Positions 1 to 9,889 of a stretch of 64,000 nucleotides of DNA are shown in pieces; positions within the stretch are counted from its first letter, which is position 1; every line of letters starts with the position of its first letter. Under the pieces are notes generated by a model, which was not told where the DNA came from, ran no database searches, and saw nothing but the letters and a program-made list of their open reading frames with translations. The stretch comes from Protonemura montana. Its lineage: Eukaryota; Arthropoda; Insecta; Plecoptera; Nemouridae. Position numbers and translations under genes: made by a program. The DNA lies in the NCBI GenBank assembly GCA_947568835.1, contig OX387611.1, positions 2,236,001-2,300,000 on the forward strand. The letters run 5' to 3'.

Positions 1-52
1 TCCAGGCCCAGACTGGACGCATCTAGAATTTACTGGTATTTAAGCCAGTTTA

Positions 53-786
53 TAGCTGGATTTTAGCTGGATTTTAGCGGGATATTAGCTTGATTTTAGC
101 GGGATTTTAGCTTGATTTAAGCGGGATTTTAGCTTGATTTTAGCTTGATTTAAGCGGGATTTTATCTTGATTTTAGCTTGATTTTAGCTTGATTTTAGCT
201 TGATTTAAGCGGGATTTTAGCTTGATTTTAGCGGGATTTTAGCTTGATTTTAGCTTGATTTTAGCTTGATTTTAGCTGGATTTTAGCTGGTTTTTAGGGT
301 GTTTTTAGCGGGATTTTAGCTGGATTTTAGCAAGTTTTTAGCTTGATTTTAGCTGGATTTTAGCTGGATTTTAGCTGGATTTTAGCAAGTTTTTAGCTTG
401 ATTTTAGCTAGATTTTAGCTGGATTTTAGCTGGATTTTAGCTGGATTTTAGCTTGATTTTAGCTGGATTTTAGCTTGATTTTAGCTTGATTTTAGCTGGA
501 TTTTAGCTGGATTTTAGCTGGATTTTAGCTGGTTTTTAGCTTGATTTTAGCTTGTTTTTAGCTGGATTTTAGCTGGATTTTAGCAAGTTTTTAACTTGAT
601 TTTAGCTGGATTTTAGCTGGATTTTAGCTGGATTTTAGCTGGATTTTAGCTTGATTTTAGCTGGATTTTAGCTTGATTTTAACTTGATTTTAGCTGGATT
701 TTAGCTGGATTTTAGCTGGATTTTAGCTGGTTTTTAGCTTGATTTTAGCTTGTTTTTAGCATGATTTTAGCTTGATTTTAACATGA
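53..786 (+). repeat. 11-base satellite array (gattttagctt family)
   Basis: About 67 copies of an 11-base unit, ttgattttagc or tggattttagc, with substitutions at one or two positions. It is the reverse complement of the unit at 11205-13480 and 32168-33446, so the same family occurs in both orientations in the window. T4 tracts recur every 11 bases. There are stops in every frame and no coding potential. Confidence 0.95.
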
Positions 787-1154
787 TGTTTCTCCCTTCT
801 TCCCATTGACTTCTCTGTTTCTATCCTCGTCTCTCTCATTGGTTCTCATATCTCGCCACGAACAAAGTCACGTGCTACAATTATCGAATTATGACAAACG
901 CAGAGAGAAAAAAAGTCACACTAAAAATATATAATTTATTCAAATGAAAATTTCGGAGAATATAAAGTCGATCACGTGACTGGCTGTGTAATTTCCTTGT
1001 CTGTGATTGGTTTATATAATTATCTTCCCTCTTCGTTGCTCGGTGAATAGCGTCATTAGCATTTCCATGCATAATTCATTCCAGCTTTAATGAGAGGGTG
1101 CAAGAGAGATAAAACATTTAAGAAACACATCGCAGCGCTGGCTGGCTCATACTG
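787..1154. other. Non-repetitive spacer with E-boxes and a promoter-like stretch
   Basis: Two CACGTG hexamers lie at 869-874 and 973-978, the second inside cgatcacgtgac. A CCAAT-like attgg followed by ttatataat lies near 1007-1021. The 63-codon frame on the minus strand has no recognisable content. I see no gene; the promoter reading is inference. Confidence 0.35.
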
Positions 1155-1990
1155 GCTGCATTTTAGCTGGATTTTTAGCTGGATTTTAGTGGGTTTTTAG
1201 TTGGATTTTAGTGGGTTTTTAGTTGGATTTTAGTGGATTTTTAACTAGATTTTAGTGGATTTTTAGCTAGATTTTAGTGGGTTTTTAGCTGGATTTTAGT
1301 GGGTTTTTAGGTAGATTTTAGTGGGTTTTTAGCTAGATTTTAGCGGGTTTTAAGCTAGATTTTAGTGGGTTTTTAGCTAGATTTTAGCGGGTTTTTAGCT
1401 AGATTTTAGTGGGTTTTTAGCTAGATTTTAGTGGGTTTTTAGCTAGATTTTAGTGGGTTTTTAGGTAGATTTTAGTGGGTTTTTAGCTAGATTTTAGCGG
1501 GTTTTAAGCTAGATTTTAGTGGGTTTTTAGCTAGATTTTAGTGGGTTTTTAGCTAGATTTTAGTGGGTTTTTAGCTAGATTTTAGTGGGTTTTTAGCTAG
1601 ATTTTAGTGGGTTTTTAGCTAGATTTTAGTGGGTTTTTAGTTAGATTTTAGTGGGTTTTTAGCTAGATTTTAGTGGGTTTTTAGCTAGATTTTAGTGGGT
1701 TTTTAGCTAGATTTTAGTGGGTTTTTAGCTAGATTTTAGTGGGTTTTTAGCTAGATTTTAGTGGGTTTTTAGCTAGATTTTAGTGGGTTTTTAGCTTGAT
1801 TTTATTGGATTTTTAGCTGGATTTTAGTGGATTTTTAGCTGGATTTTTAGCTGCATTTTAGCTGGATTTTAGTGGGTTTTTAGTTGGTTTTTAGCTGGAT
1901 TTTAGCTGGATTTTAGTGGGTTTTAAGCGGATTTTTAGTTGGATTTTAGCGGATTTTTAGCTGGATTTTAGTGGGTTTTTAGCGAGTTTT
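1155..1990 (+). repeat. 22-base satellite array
   Basis: About 38 copies of a 22-base unit made of two 11-base halves, tagctagattt and tagtgggtttt. It looks like a dimeric higher-order form of the 11-base family just upstream. Edge copies are degenerate (tagttgg, tagctgg), while the centre, about 1330-1790, is homogeneous. Confidence 0.93.
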
Positions 1991-2283
1991 TTTCAACATC
2001 ATCTCTCTCCCCTCCACTCACAGCACTGCACATCGCTCTGTCTCACTCCCACTTACACAACTTCACATCGCTCTGTCTCACTCCCACTCACACAACTTCA
2101 CAAATACATCTAGTAATCTTATTACATTTACATATTAATCAACGGATTTTAATTATCCTCGCGCCGAGCGCTCCTAGCGGCGAACAGCGGCAGTAATTTA
2201 CATTAATCCAATAATTGCTGCGACTTGCTAGTTAGCAATTCAAATTAGATCGAGTGAATCCGTCTCACTTCCACTTATATCGT
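1991..2283. repeat. Spacer with two copies of a proto-35-base unit
   Basis: A 35-base segment starting cacatcgctctgtctcactc occurs twice head to tail at 2029-2098. It shares the core gctctgtctcactc and the period of 35 with the large array that follows. The rest, 2100-2283, is unique AT-rich DNA with a tagcggcga motif near 2177. Confidence 0.6.
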
Positions 2284-3638
2284 GGCCCCAAGCTCTGTCT
2301 CACTCGCTCTAGTGCTGTAGCCCCTAGCTCTGTCTCACTCGCTCTAGTGCTGAAGCCCCTAGCTCTGTCTCACTCGCTCTAGTGCTGAAGCCCCTAGCTC
2401 TGTCTCACTCGCTCTAGTGCTGTAGCCCCTAGCTCTGTCTCACTCGCTCTAGTGCTGTAGCCCCTAGCTCTGTCTCACTCGCTCTAGTGCTGTAGCCCCT
2501 AGCTCTGTCTCACTCGCTCTAGTGCTGTAGCCCCTAGCTCTGTCTCTCTTGCTCTAGTGCTGTAGCCCCTAGCTCTGTCTCACTCGCTCTAGTGCTGTAG
2601 CCCCTAGCTCTGTCTCACTCGCTCTAGTGCTGTAGCCCCTAGCTCTGTTTCACTCGCTCTAGTGCTGTGGCCCCTAGCTCTGTCTCACTCGCTCTAGTGC
2701 TGTGGCCCCTAGCTCTGTCTCACTCGCTCTAGTGCTGTAGCTCCTAGCTCTGTCTCACTCGCTCTAGTGCTGTAGCCCCTAGCTCTGTCTCACTCGCTCT
2801 AGTGCTGTAGCCCCTAGCTCTGTCTCACTCGCTCTAGTGCTGTAGCCCCTAGCTCTGTCTCTCTTGCTCTAGTGCTGTAGCCCCTAGCTCTGTCTCACTC
2901 GCTCTAGTGCTGTGGCCCCTAGCTCTGTCTCACTCGCTCTAGTGCTGTAGCCCCTAGCTCTGTCTCACTCGCTCTAGTGCTGTGGCCCCTAGCTCTGTCT
3001 CACTCGCTCTAGTGCTGTAGCCCCTAGCTCTGTCTCACTCGCTCTAGTGCTGTAGCCCCTAGCTCTGTCTCTCTTGCTCTAGTGCTGTAGCCCCTAGCTC
3101 TGTCTCACTCGCTCTAGTGCTGTAGCCCCTAGCTCTGTCTCACTCGCTCTAGTGCTGTAGCCCCTAGCTCTGTCTCACTCGCTCTAGTGCTGTAGCCCCT
3201 AGCTCTGTCTCACTCGCTCTAGTGCTGTAGCCCCTAGCTCTGTCTCACTCGCTCTAGTGCTGTAGTCCCTAGCTCTGTCTCACTCGCTCTAGTGCTGTAG
3301 CCCCTAGCTCTGTCTCACTCGCTCTAGTGCTGTAGCCCCTAGCTCTGTCTCACTCGCTCTAGTGCTGTAGCCCCTAGCTCTGTCTCACTCGCTCTAGTGC
3401 TGTAGCCCCTAGCTCTGTCTCACTCGCTCTAGTGCTGTAGCCCCTAGCTCTGTCTCACTCGCTCTAGTGCTGTAGCCCCTAGCTCTGTCTCACTCGCTCT
3501 AGTGCTGTAGCCCCTAGCTCTGTCTCACTCGCTCTAGTGCTGTAGCCCCTAGCTCTGTCTCACTCGCTCTAGTGCTGTAGCCCCTAGCTCTGTCTCACTC
3601 GCTCTAGTGCTGTAGCCCCTAGCTCTGTCTCACTCGCA
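2284..3638. repeat. 35-base satellite array
   Basis: About 38 copies of a 35-base unit containing agctctgtctcactcgctct and agtgctgtagcccct. Copies are highly uniform. Sparse variants (gctgaag, gctgtgg, tctctcttgctc) recur at intervals, which suggests block duplication inside the array. No coding potential seen. Confidence 0.96.
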
Positions 3639-3794
3639 CACGTTGAAACTGTCTATGCCGTCTCATTTTCACTTGTGTCTAGTCACATGCTCTGTCTTTG
3701 TCTAGCTCATTATGCAGCCGCGCGTAGTTTCGTTGTGATTCTGATTAATTAGCGTTCAGCGCAAAAATAGCCGCCATTTTGTACTTTAAACATC
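3639..3794. other. Spacer with YY1-like site
   Basis: Unique sequence between the 35-base and 91-base arrays. It contains gccgccattttg at 3770-3781, which matches the known YY1 consensus. No gene seen. Confidence 0.3.
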
Positions 3795-4512
3795 TGTATG
3801 ATGGTCTCCCATCCAATACCTGACTCAGCGCAGTGTTGCTTAACTTTTATGCCTCCATCCTCTCTCCCGAACAGAACTGGTCATGTGTATGATGGTCACC
3901 CATCCAATACGGTGACCCAGCGTAGTGTTGCTTAACTTTCATCCCTCCAACCTCTCTCCCGAACAGAACTGGTCATGTGTATGATGGTCACCCATCCAAT
4001 ACGGTGACCCAGCGTAGTGTTGCTTAACGTTCATCCCTCCAACCTCTCTCCCGAACAGAACTGGTCATGTGTATGATGGTCACCCATCCAATACCTGATC
4101 CAGCGCAGTGTTGCTTAACTTTCATCCCTCCAACCTCTCTCCCGAACAGAACTGGTCATGTGTATGATAGTCACCCATCCAATACCTGACCCAGCGCAGT
4201 GTTACTTAACTTTCATCCCTCCAACCTCTCACCCGAACAGAACTGGTCATGTGTATGATGGTCATGTGTATGATGGTCATGTGTATGATGGTCATGTGTA
4301 TGATGGTCATGTGTATGATGGTCATGTGTATGATGGTCATGTGTATGATGGTCATGTGTATGATGGTCATGTGTATGATGGTCATGTGTATGATGGTCAC
4401 GTGTATGATGGTCACGTGTATGATGGTCACGTGTAAGATGGTCACGTGTATGATGGTCACGTGTATGATGGTCACCCATCCAACACGGTGACCCAGCGCA
4501 GTGTTACTTAAC
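3795..4512 (-). repeat. 91-base 5S-derived satellite array (minus orientation)
   Basis: About five 91-base units, interrupted by a nested 15-base expansion. Read on the minus strand each unit contains agttaagcaacactgcgctg and tattggatgggtgacc. These correspond to the A-box and C-box of the 5S rRNA internal promoter. The rest of the unit (gaccagttctgttcgggaga and following) is not 5S. Some units carry cacggtgaccc or catacggtgac variants near the C-box. Confidence 0.93.
4245..4469. repeat. 15-base repeat nested inside one 91-base unit
   Basis: Exactly 15 copies of ggtcatgtgtatgat, which is a subsegment of the 91-base unit. The last five copies carry ggtcacgtg in place of ggtcatgtg. Open reading frames here (VYDGH, MCMMV, IIHMT repeats) arise only because 15 is a multiple of 3. 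Confidence 0.96.
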
Positions 4513-4775
4513 CAGCTATAATGTTGCCAACTCACCCTACTTTTTATCTACCAACACAGACATCATCCCAACAATTGCCCGCTGTCCGGCGGTGGGGAGG
4601 GGAAATGGTTAGGTTGTGAGGGGTGCGGTAGGGGGAAGGGAGGGGAAGGTCCAGCACCCCACAAACTAGGAGGAGGGGGGGGGAGTGAGTCCAGCAAAAT
4701 GAGATCAATAAGACTGCGCTGGTCTACACATTATGTTTTCATCTCATTTACCTTCAGTATACCTATATCTATCTC
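4513..4775. other. Spacer with G-rich tract
   Basis: 4588-4686 holds many runs of three or more G, including a terminal run of nine, and could form a G-quadruplex on the plus strand. The rest, 4690-4775, is ordinary pyrimidine-rich DNA. No gene seen. Confidence 0.5.
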
Positions 4776-4790
4776 TCTATATGTGTATAT

Positions 4791-4886
4791 AACCGAACAG
4801 TTTGTCGTGTTGGAAACACCGGTTCTTGTTAGATCACCGGAGTTAAGCAACACTGCGCTGGCTCAGGTATTGAATGGGTGAACATT
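4791..4886 (+). pseudogene. 5S rRNA-derived SINE head
   Basis: The segment gttggaaacaccggttcttg, then gatcaccggagttaagcaac, then tattgaatgggtga aligns in order with typical animal 5S rRNA (ACCGGTTCTCGT, GATCACCGAAGTTAAGCAAC, TTGGATGGGTGACC). The A-box, intermediate element and C-box equivalents are in 5S order and spacing. The 5' end of 5S (GTCTACGACCATA) is diverged or missing and the sequence departs from 5S after the C-box. It is a retroposon head, not a functional 5S gene. Confidence 0.85.
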
Positions 4887-5204
4887 ATACACATGACCAA
4901 TTCTGTTCGGGAGAGAGGTTGGAGGGATGAAAGTTAAGCAACACTGCGCTGAGTCAGGTATTGGATGGGTGATCATCATACACATGACCAATTCTGTTTG
5001 GGAGAGAGGTTGGAGGGATGAAAGTTAAGCAACACTGCGCTGGGTCAGGTATTGGATGGGTGACCATCATACACATGACCAGTTCTGTTCGGGTGAGAGG
5101 TTGGAGGGATGAAAGTTAAGCAACACTGCGCTGAGTCAGGTATTGAATGGGTGATCATCATACACATGACCAGTTCTGTTCGGGAGAGAGGTTGGAGGGA
5201 TGAA
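4841..5204 (+). repeat. 91-base units inside the SINE
   Basis: Starts of agttaag fall at 4841, 4932, 5023 and 5114, exactly 91 apart. The fifth occurrence (5205) runs into the SINE body. The first copy is the most 5S-like upstream. This is the only place where the 91-base unit is continuous with both the 5S head and the SINE body, so it is the best local candidate for the ancestral arrangement. Confidence 0.93.
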
Positions 5205-5526
5205 AGTTAGTACAGCAACTTCACTCGCCTTGCTTATCAACCTCTCGACAGCATGGATTTGTGGAGGAATCCTGTTGTTCGCGTTGTACCGTCCTTCGGA
5301 AGGGACGTTAAGCCGGTGGTCCTCTTGGTGCTCTTCGACAGGAGTAGGCTACGTGCCGGCACCGGGTTACCCTCCTCCCTTCTAGGCTAGGTTAGGTTCA
5401 TAATCATCCTCATCATCATCCACTCATTCACCGACGCCATTAGACCAGTGCCGCAGGGCCAGATGTCAAAACAGTGCGTCGTCAAACACAACAAATAAAA
5501 AAAAAATAATAATCTATATGTTTATA

Positions 5527-6335
5527 GACTCAATGTCATGCATGTGATTTGTCACCGGCTGATATCGATATGTATATAGACTCAATGTAATGCATGTATG
5601 ACTCAATGTACTTTTGGTTGTGGTCCCATTAGAGGCTTTACATTCGAAACTAAAATGCCCACTTTCTCAAAATATAAAGCGGCCGTTAGGTAGCGGGTAC
5701 TGCTAGTTATACAAGTTATAGTTATACAAGTACTGCTAGTTGCTTCAATACATTGCATGTGATTTGCCGACTTTTATTGGTGTTTTTGTTTAACTTATAA
5801 AACAATTGAATGAAACAAAATATCAAATAAAAGCTGTTGATTAAATTGTGAATGTGTTATTAACTAAAGATGGTCGTGTTCTGTCTTCGCTTGCAATTGT
5901 CATTATTTAAAATTCAATTTAATGACAGTTTTCAAGTTGAAATCTGAATCAACGCAGGTTGACGTTTAATCCAAGCTTTGAGTTGAATGAAAATATTTGC
6001 CGGACAAAACCGTTACGTATTCCTACGTCACAAAACATTGGAATTTAAATTGGTTATCATTTCATTGAAGCTAAACTCTTGAAAATAATACATAAATAAG
6101 TTTCAAAGATTGGAATGACGTCAGTTTAATAAGAGTTATTCACAATGAATAATACGATCGAACTTCTGTATTTTAGTCAACGCGTCAATATTATTTCAAA
6201 AACAACAAACTCTGTTAACAATTGTTTGACCTTGACATTGAAAATATCATCTTTAGTTTTTGTTTTCTTCAAAGTCGTCATTTGTTCTTCAATTAAATTA
6301 TTACAACAATGTGAATCATAAACAAGTGACTGTCA
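5527..6335. other. AT-rich spacer
   Basis: Mostly unique AT-rich DNA. It contains three short copies of gactcaatgt (5527-5612), dispersed repeat B (5609-5710), a CRE palindrome tgacgtca at 6116-6123 and no coding frame of note. Confidence 0.4.
5609..5710 (+). repeat. Dispersed repeat B, copy 1
   Basis: tacttttggttgtggtccca followed by a segment ending ggtagcgggtactgctag. The same two blocks occur at 35774-35859 and the second block at 23172-23218. Copy 1 has about 20 extra bases between the blocks. The element type is not recognised. Confidence 0.7.
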
Positions 6336-8846
6336 TTGTTTCTAGACTCAAGTCTACTTGATGTAAACTTAGCACTAGTTTTAACAAAAACTCATGTCTA
6401 CTTGATGTAAACTTAGCACTAGTTTTAACAAAAACTCAAGTCTACTTGATGTAAACTTAGCACTAGTTTTAACAAAAACTCAAGTCTACTTGATGTAAAC
6501 TTAGCACTAGTTTTAACAAAAACTCATGTCTACTTGATGTAAACTTAGCACTAGTTTTAACAAAAACTCAAGTCTACTTGATGTAAACTTAGCACTAGTT
6601 TTAACAAAAACTCAAGTCTACTTGATGTAAACTTAGCACTAGTTTTAACAAAAACTCAAGTCTACTTGATGTAAACTTAGCACTAGTTTTAACAAAAACT
6701 CAAGTCTGCTTGATGTAAACTTAGCACTAGTTTTAACAAAAACTCAAGTCTACTTGATGTAAACTTAGCACCAGTTTTAACAAAAACTCAAGTCTACTTG
6801 ATGTAAACTTAGCACTAGTTTTAACAAAAACTCAAGTCTACTTGATGTAAACTTAGCACTAGTTTTAACAAAAACTCAAGTCTACTTGATGTAAACTTAG
6901 CACTAGTTTTAACAAAAACTCAAGTCTACTTGATGTAAACTTAGCACTAGTTTTAACAAAAACTCAAGTCTACTTGATGTAAACTTAGCACTAGTTTTAA
7001 CAAAAACTCAAGTCTACTTGATGTAAACTTAGCACTAGTTTTAACAAAAACTCAAGTCTACTTGATGTAAACTTAGCACTAGTTTTAACAAAAACTCAAG
7101 TCTACTTGATGTAAACTTAGCACTAGTTTTAACAAAAACTCAAGTCTACTTGATGTAAACTTAGCACTAGTTTTAACAAAAACTCAAGTCTACTTGATGT
7201 AAACTTAGCACTAGTTTTAACAAAAACTCATGTCTACTTGATGTAAACTTAGCACTAGTTTTAACAAAAACTCAAGTCTACTTGATGTAAACTTAGCACT
7301 AGTTTTAACAAAAACTCAAGTCTACTTGATGTAAACTTAGCACTAGTTTTAACAAAAACTCAAGTCTACTTGATGTAAACTTAGCATTAGTTTTAACAAA
7401 AACTCAAGTCTACTTGATGTAAACTTAGCACTAGTTTTAACAAAAACTCAAGTCTACTTGATGTAAACTTAGCACTAGTTTTAACAAAAACTCAAGTCTA
7501 CTTGATGTAAACTTAGCACTAGTTTTAACAAAAACTCAAGTCTACTTGATGTAAACTTAGCACTAGTTTTAACAAAAACTCAAGTCTACTTGATGTAAAC
7601 TTAGCACTAGTTTTAACAAAAACTCAAGTCTACTTGATGTAAACTTAGCACTAGTTTTAACAAAAACTCAAGTCTACTTGATGTAAACTTAGCATTAGTT
7701 TTAACAAAAACTCATGTCTACTTGATGTAAACTTAGCACTAGTTTTAACAAAAACTCAAGTCTACTTGATGTAAACTTAGCACTAGTTTTAACAAAAACT
7801 CAAGTCTACTTGATGTAAACTTAGCACTAGTTTTAACAAAAACTCAAGTCTACTTGATGTAAACTTAGCACTAGTTTTAACAAAAACTCAAGTCTACTTG
7901 ATGTAAACTTAGCACTAGTTTTAACAAAAACTCAAGTCTACTTGATGTAAACTTAGCACTAGTTTTAACAAAAACTCAAGTCTACTTGATGTAAACTTAG
8001 CACTAGTTTTAACAAAAACTCAAGTCTACTTGATGTAAACTTAGCACTAGTTTTAACAAAAACTCAAGTCTACTTGATGTAAACTTAGCACTAGTTTTAA
8101 CAAAAACTCAAGTCTACTTGATGTAAACTTAGCACTAGTTTTAACAAAAACTCAAGTCTACTTGATATAAACTTAGCACTTGTTTTAACAAAAACTCAAG
8201 TCTACTTGATGTAAACTTAGCACTAGTTTTAACAAAAACTCAAGTCTACTTGATGTAAACTTAGCACTAGTTTTAACAAAAACTCAAGTCTACTTGATGT
8301 AAACTTAGCACTAGTTTTAACAAAAACTCAAGTCTACTTGATGTAAACTTAGCACTAGTTTTAACAAAAACTCAAGTCTACTTGATGTAAACTTAGCACT
8401 AGTTTTAACAAAAACTCAAGTCTACTTGATATAAACTTAGCACTTGTTTTAACAAAAACTCAAGTCTACTTGATATAAACTAAGCACTAGTTTTAACAAA
8501 AACTATTTCAACTGGGTTTTCAATGCTTAGTGAAGAACAACTGAATTTCCCAACGTTTCGTAACTTGTACCTGTTACTTTATCAAGGGTAAGAGCAGTCC
8601 TGACAATTTTCCAATAACAAAAGAACCACATAAAATTATAACAATTACCAAGTTGAAGCTTCCTAAATGCATCCAAATAAAATAATCAGGGTCAATAACT
8701 TAAAAACTAATGTATTTTGTATTTTCTGAAATAAAATCCCGAACAAATTGGTGTTTTTTTACCCACTAAACAATTATGTGTTTGAAATTAAATCCCAGTT
8801 GAAATAGTTTTTGTCATTAAAAGTGCCAAGATAAGACAAAGTAGAA
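6336..8846 (+). mobile_element. Foldback/MITE-like element with tandemly expanded left TIR
   Basis: A 21-base perfect inverted repeat lies at 8496-8516 and 8794-8814. The similarity extends outwards for about 50 bases with small gaps: left taaaactagtgctaag read in reverse complement against right ttaaaagtgccaag, then caagtagac against aaagtagaac. The left arm is occupied by the 44-base array. The roughly 280-base interior holds aatttcccaacgtttcgtaa and no coding frame. Partial copies lie at 34636-34800 and about 42893-42950. Tandem repeats inside TIRs are typical of foldback elements. No transposase is present. Confidence 0.7.
6353..8495 (+). repeat. 44-base satellite array within the TIR
   Basis: About 49 copies with period 44, starting tctacttgatgtaaacttag and ending caaaaactcaag. 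Copies are nearly identical. Rare variants (gcattag, ctcatg, gatataaac with acttgtttt) cluster at both ends and at about 8160 and 8430. The unit equals the start of the related, unexpanded element at 34636. Confidence 0.96.
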
Positions 8847-9035
8847 CGAACATAAAGACGATGAATCAATTCTAGATGGTTTTTCCAGATTTTCAAATGT
8901 TGTCACCATGGAGATAATAACTAAACCTTCAATGCATGGCAGCTAAGCTTAATCTCTGCTTTGAAACTACAGAACCAGAGCAAAGTGGAAAACAAGAGGC
9001 TATGAGTTTGATTAAAAGAATAAAAGTATTAAGTA

Positions 9036-9541
9036 TATATCCTGGATCCTGGAAACCTGGATCCTGGAAACCTGGATCCCAGTTCCCGGTTGCAGGATCC
9101 AGGTTTCTGGATCCAGGATCCCGGTTCCTAATTCTCGGTTCCTAATTCCCGGTTCCTAATTCCCGGTTCCAAATTCCCGGTTCCTAATTCACGGTTCCAA
9201 ATTCCCGGTTCCTAAATCCCGGTTCCTAATTCCCGGTTGCAGGATTCAGGGTCCAGGATTCAGGGTCCAGGATTCAGGGTCCAGGATTCAGGATCCAGGA
9301 TTCAGGATCTAAGACTCAGGATTCAGGATCCAGGATTCAGGATTCAGGATTCAGGATCCAGGATCCAGGATCCAGGATTCAGGATCTAAGATTCAGGATT
9401 CAGGATCCAGGATTCAGGATTCAGGAATCAGGATTCAGGATTCAGGATCCAGGATTCAGGAATCAGGATTCAGGATTAGGGATCCAGGATTCAGGATTTA
9501 GGATTCAAGATCCAGGATTCAGGATCCAGGATCCAGGATAG
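9036..9541. repeat. Composite 14/7-base repeats (ggttcctaattccc, aggattc/aggatcc)
   Basis: Three sub-blocks lie end to end. ctggatcctggaaac occurs twice near 9045. About eight copies of ggttcctaattccc (14 bases) span 9123-9237. A long degenerate 7-base repeat alternating aggattc and aggatcc runs to 9541. The units share ggatcc and ggttcc cores and look like stepwise derivatives of each other. Confidence 0.9.
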
Positions 9542-9889
9542 TTTCTAGAACTTAAATCAAGATTGGGAAATTGTTCCACCGCCCTCTTAGCTTTCACTCG
9601 GTCGCCACCACGTGGCCGGGAAATCGATGCAAAGCACTTTCACTTTCTCACTGCCAGCTCAGTGCACGTGCACCCGAGGGATGCATGCGAGTGCACGTGC
9701 ACCGGTGAGATGCAGTCAGTGCACGTGCACCGGTCATGACGGTAGAAACCAATGACAAGCAGGACAAAACATAGCCATGATTATTATTTTATTTTCAATC
9801 ATTCGATTTCCCGTCCACGAGTCGTGAGTCATTTACCAAAAGACGTCAGAATCGAATGAGTCAAGTGGATTTCCTAGACGAGTACCGAC
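9542..9889. other. Spacer with three palindromic E-boxes
   Basis: Unique DNA. The notable content is the E-box cluster at 9662-9730, listed separately. No reading frame of interest was seen. Confidence 0.4.
9662..9730. promoter_or_regulatory. Triple gtgcacgtgcac palindrome cluster
   Basis: The 12-base perfect palindrome gtgcacgtgcac occurs at 9662-9673, 9691-9702 and 9719-9730, spaced 29 and 28 bases apart. Its centre is the CACGTG E-box bound by bHLH factors such as Myc/Max or CLOCK-type dimers. A related gcacgtgcacc lies near 38468. The function is inference. Confidence 0.4.

Larger units (their letters stand above)
4776..5526 (+). mobile_element. 5S rRNA-headed SINE with internally amplified head
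   Basis: A complete short interspersed element. Flanking duplications tctatatgtgtata (4776-4789) and tctatatgtttata (5513-5526) match at 13 of 14 positions. The head (4791 to about 4886) matches the 3' two thirds of 5S rRNA. From 4841 the head is repeated four times with period 91. A body follows (5205-5400) with cgtccttcggaagggacg and ggtcctcttggtgctcttcg. The 3' end is gcgtcgtcaaacac plus an A-rich/AAT tail (about 5480-5512). Known SINE3-type elements have 5S heads. The core resembles conserved domains of invertebrate SINEs from memory; I could not check the family. A second copy lies on the minus strand at 43136-43828. Confidence 0.85.

Noticed and set aside
2284-3638. CRISPR-like array
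   Set aside because: Units are directly abutting with no unique spacers, and the genome context is eukaryotic.
4791-4886. Functional 5S rRNA gene
   Set aside because: The 5' end and 3' end of 5S are missing or replaced; TSDs and a SINE body show it is a retroposon head.
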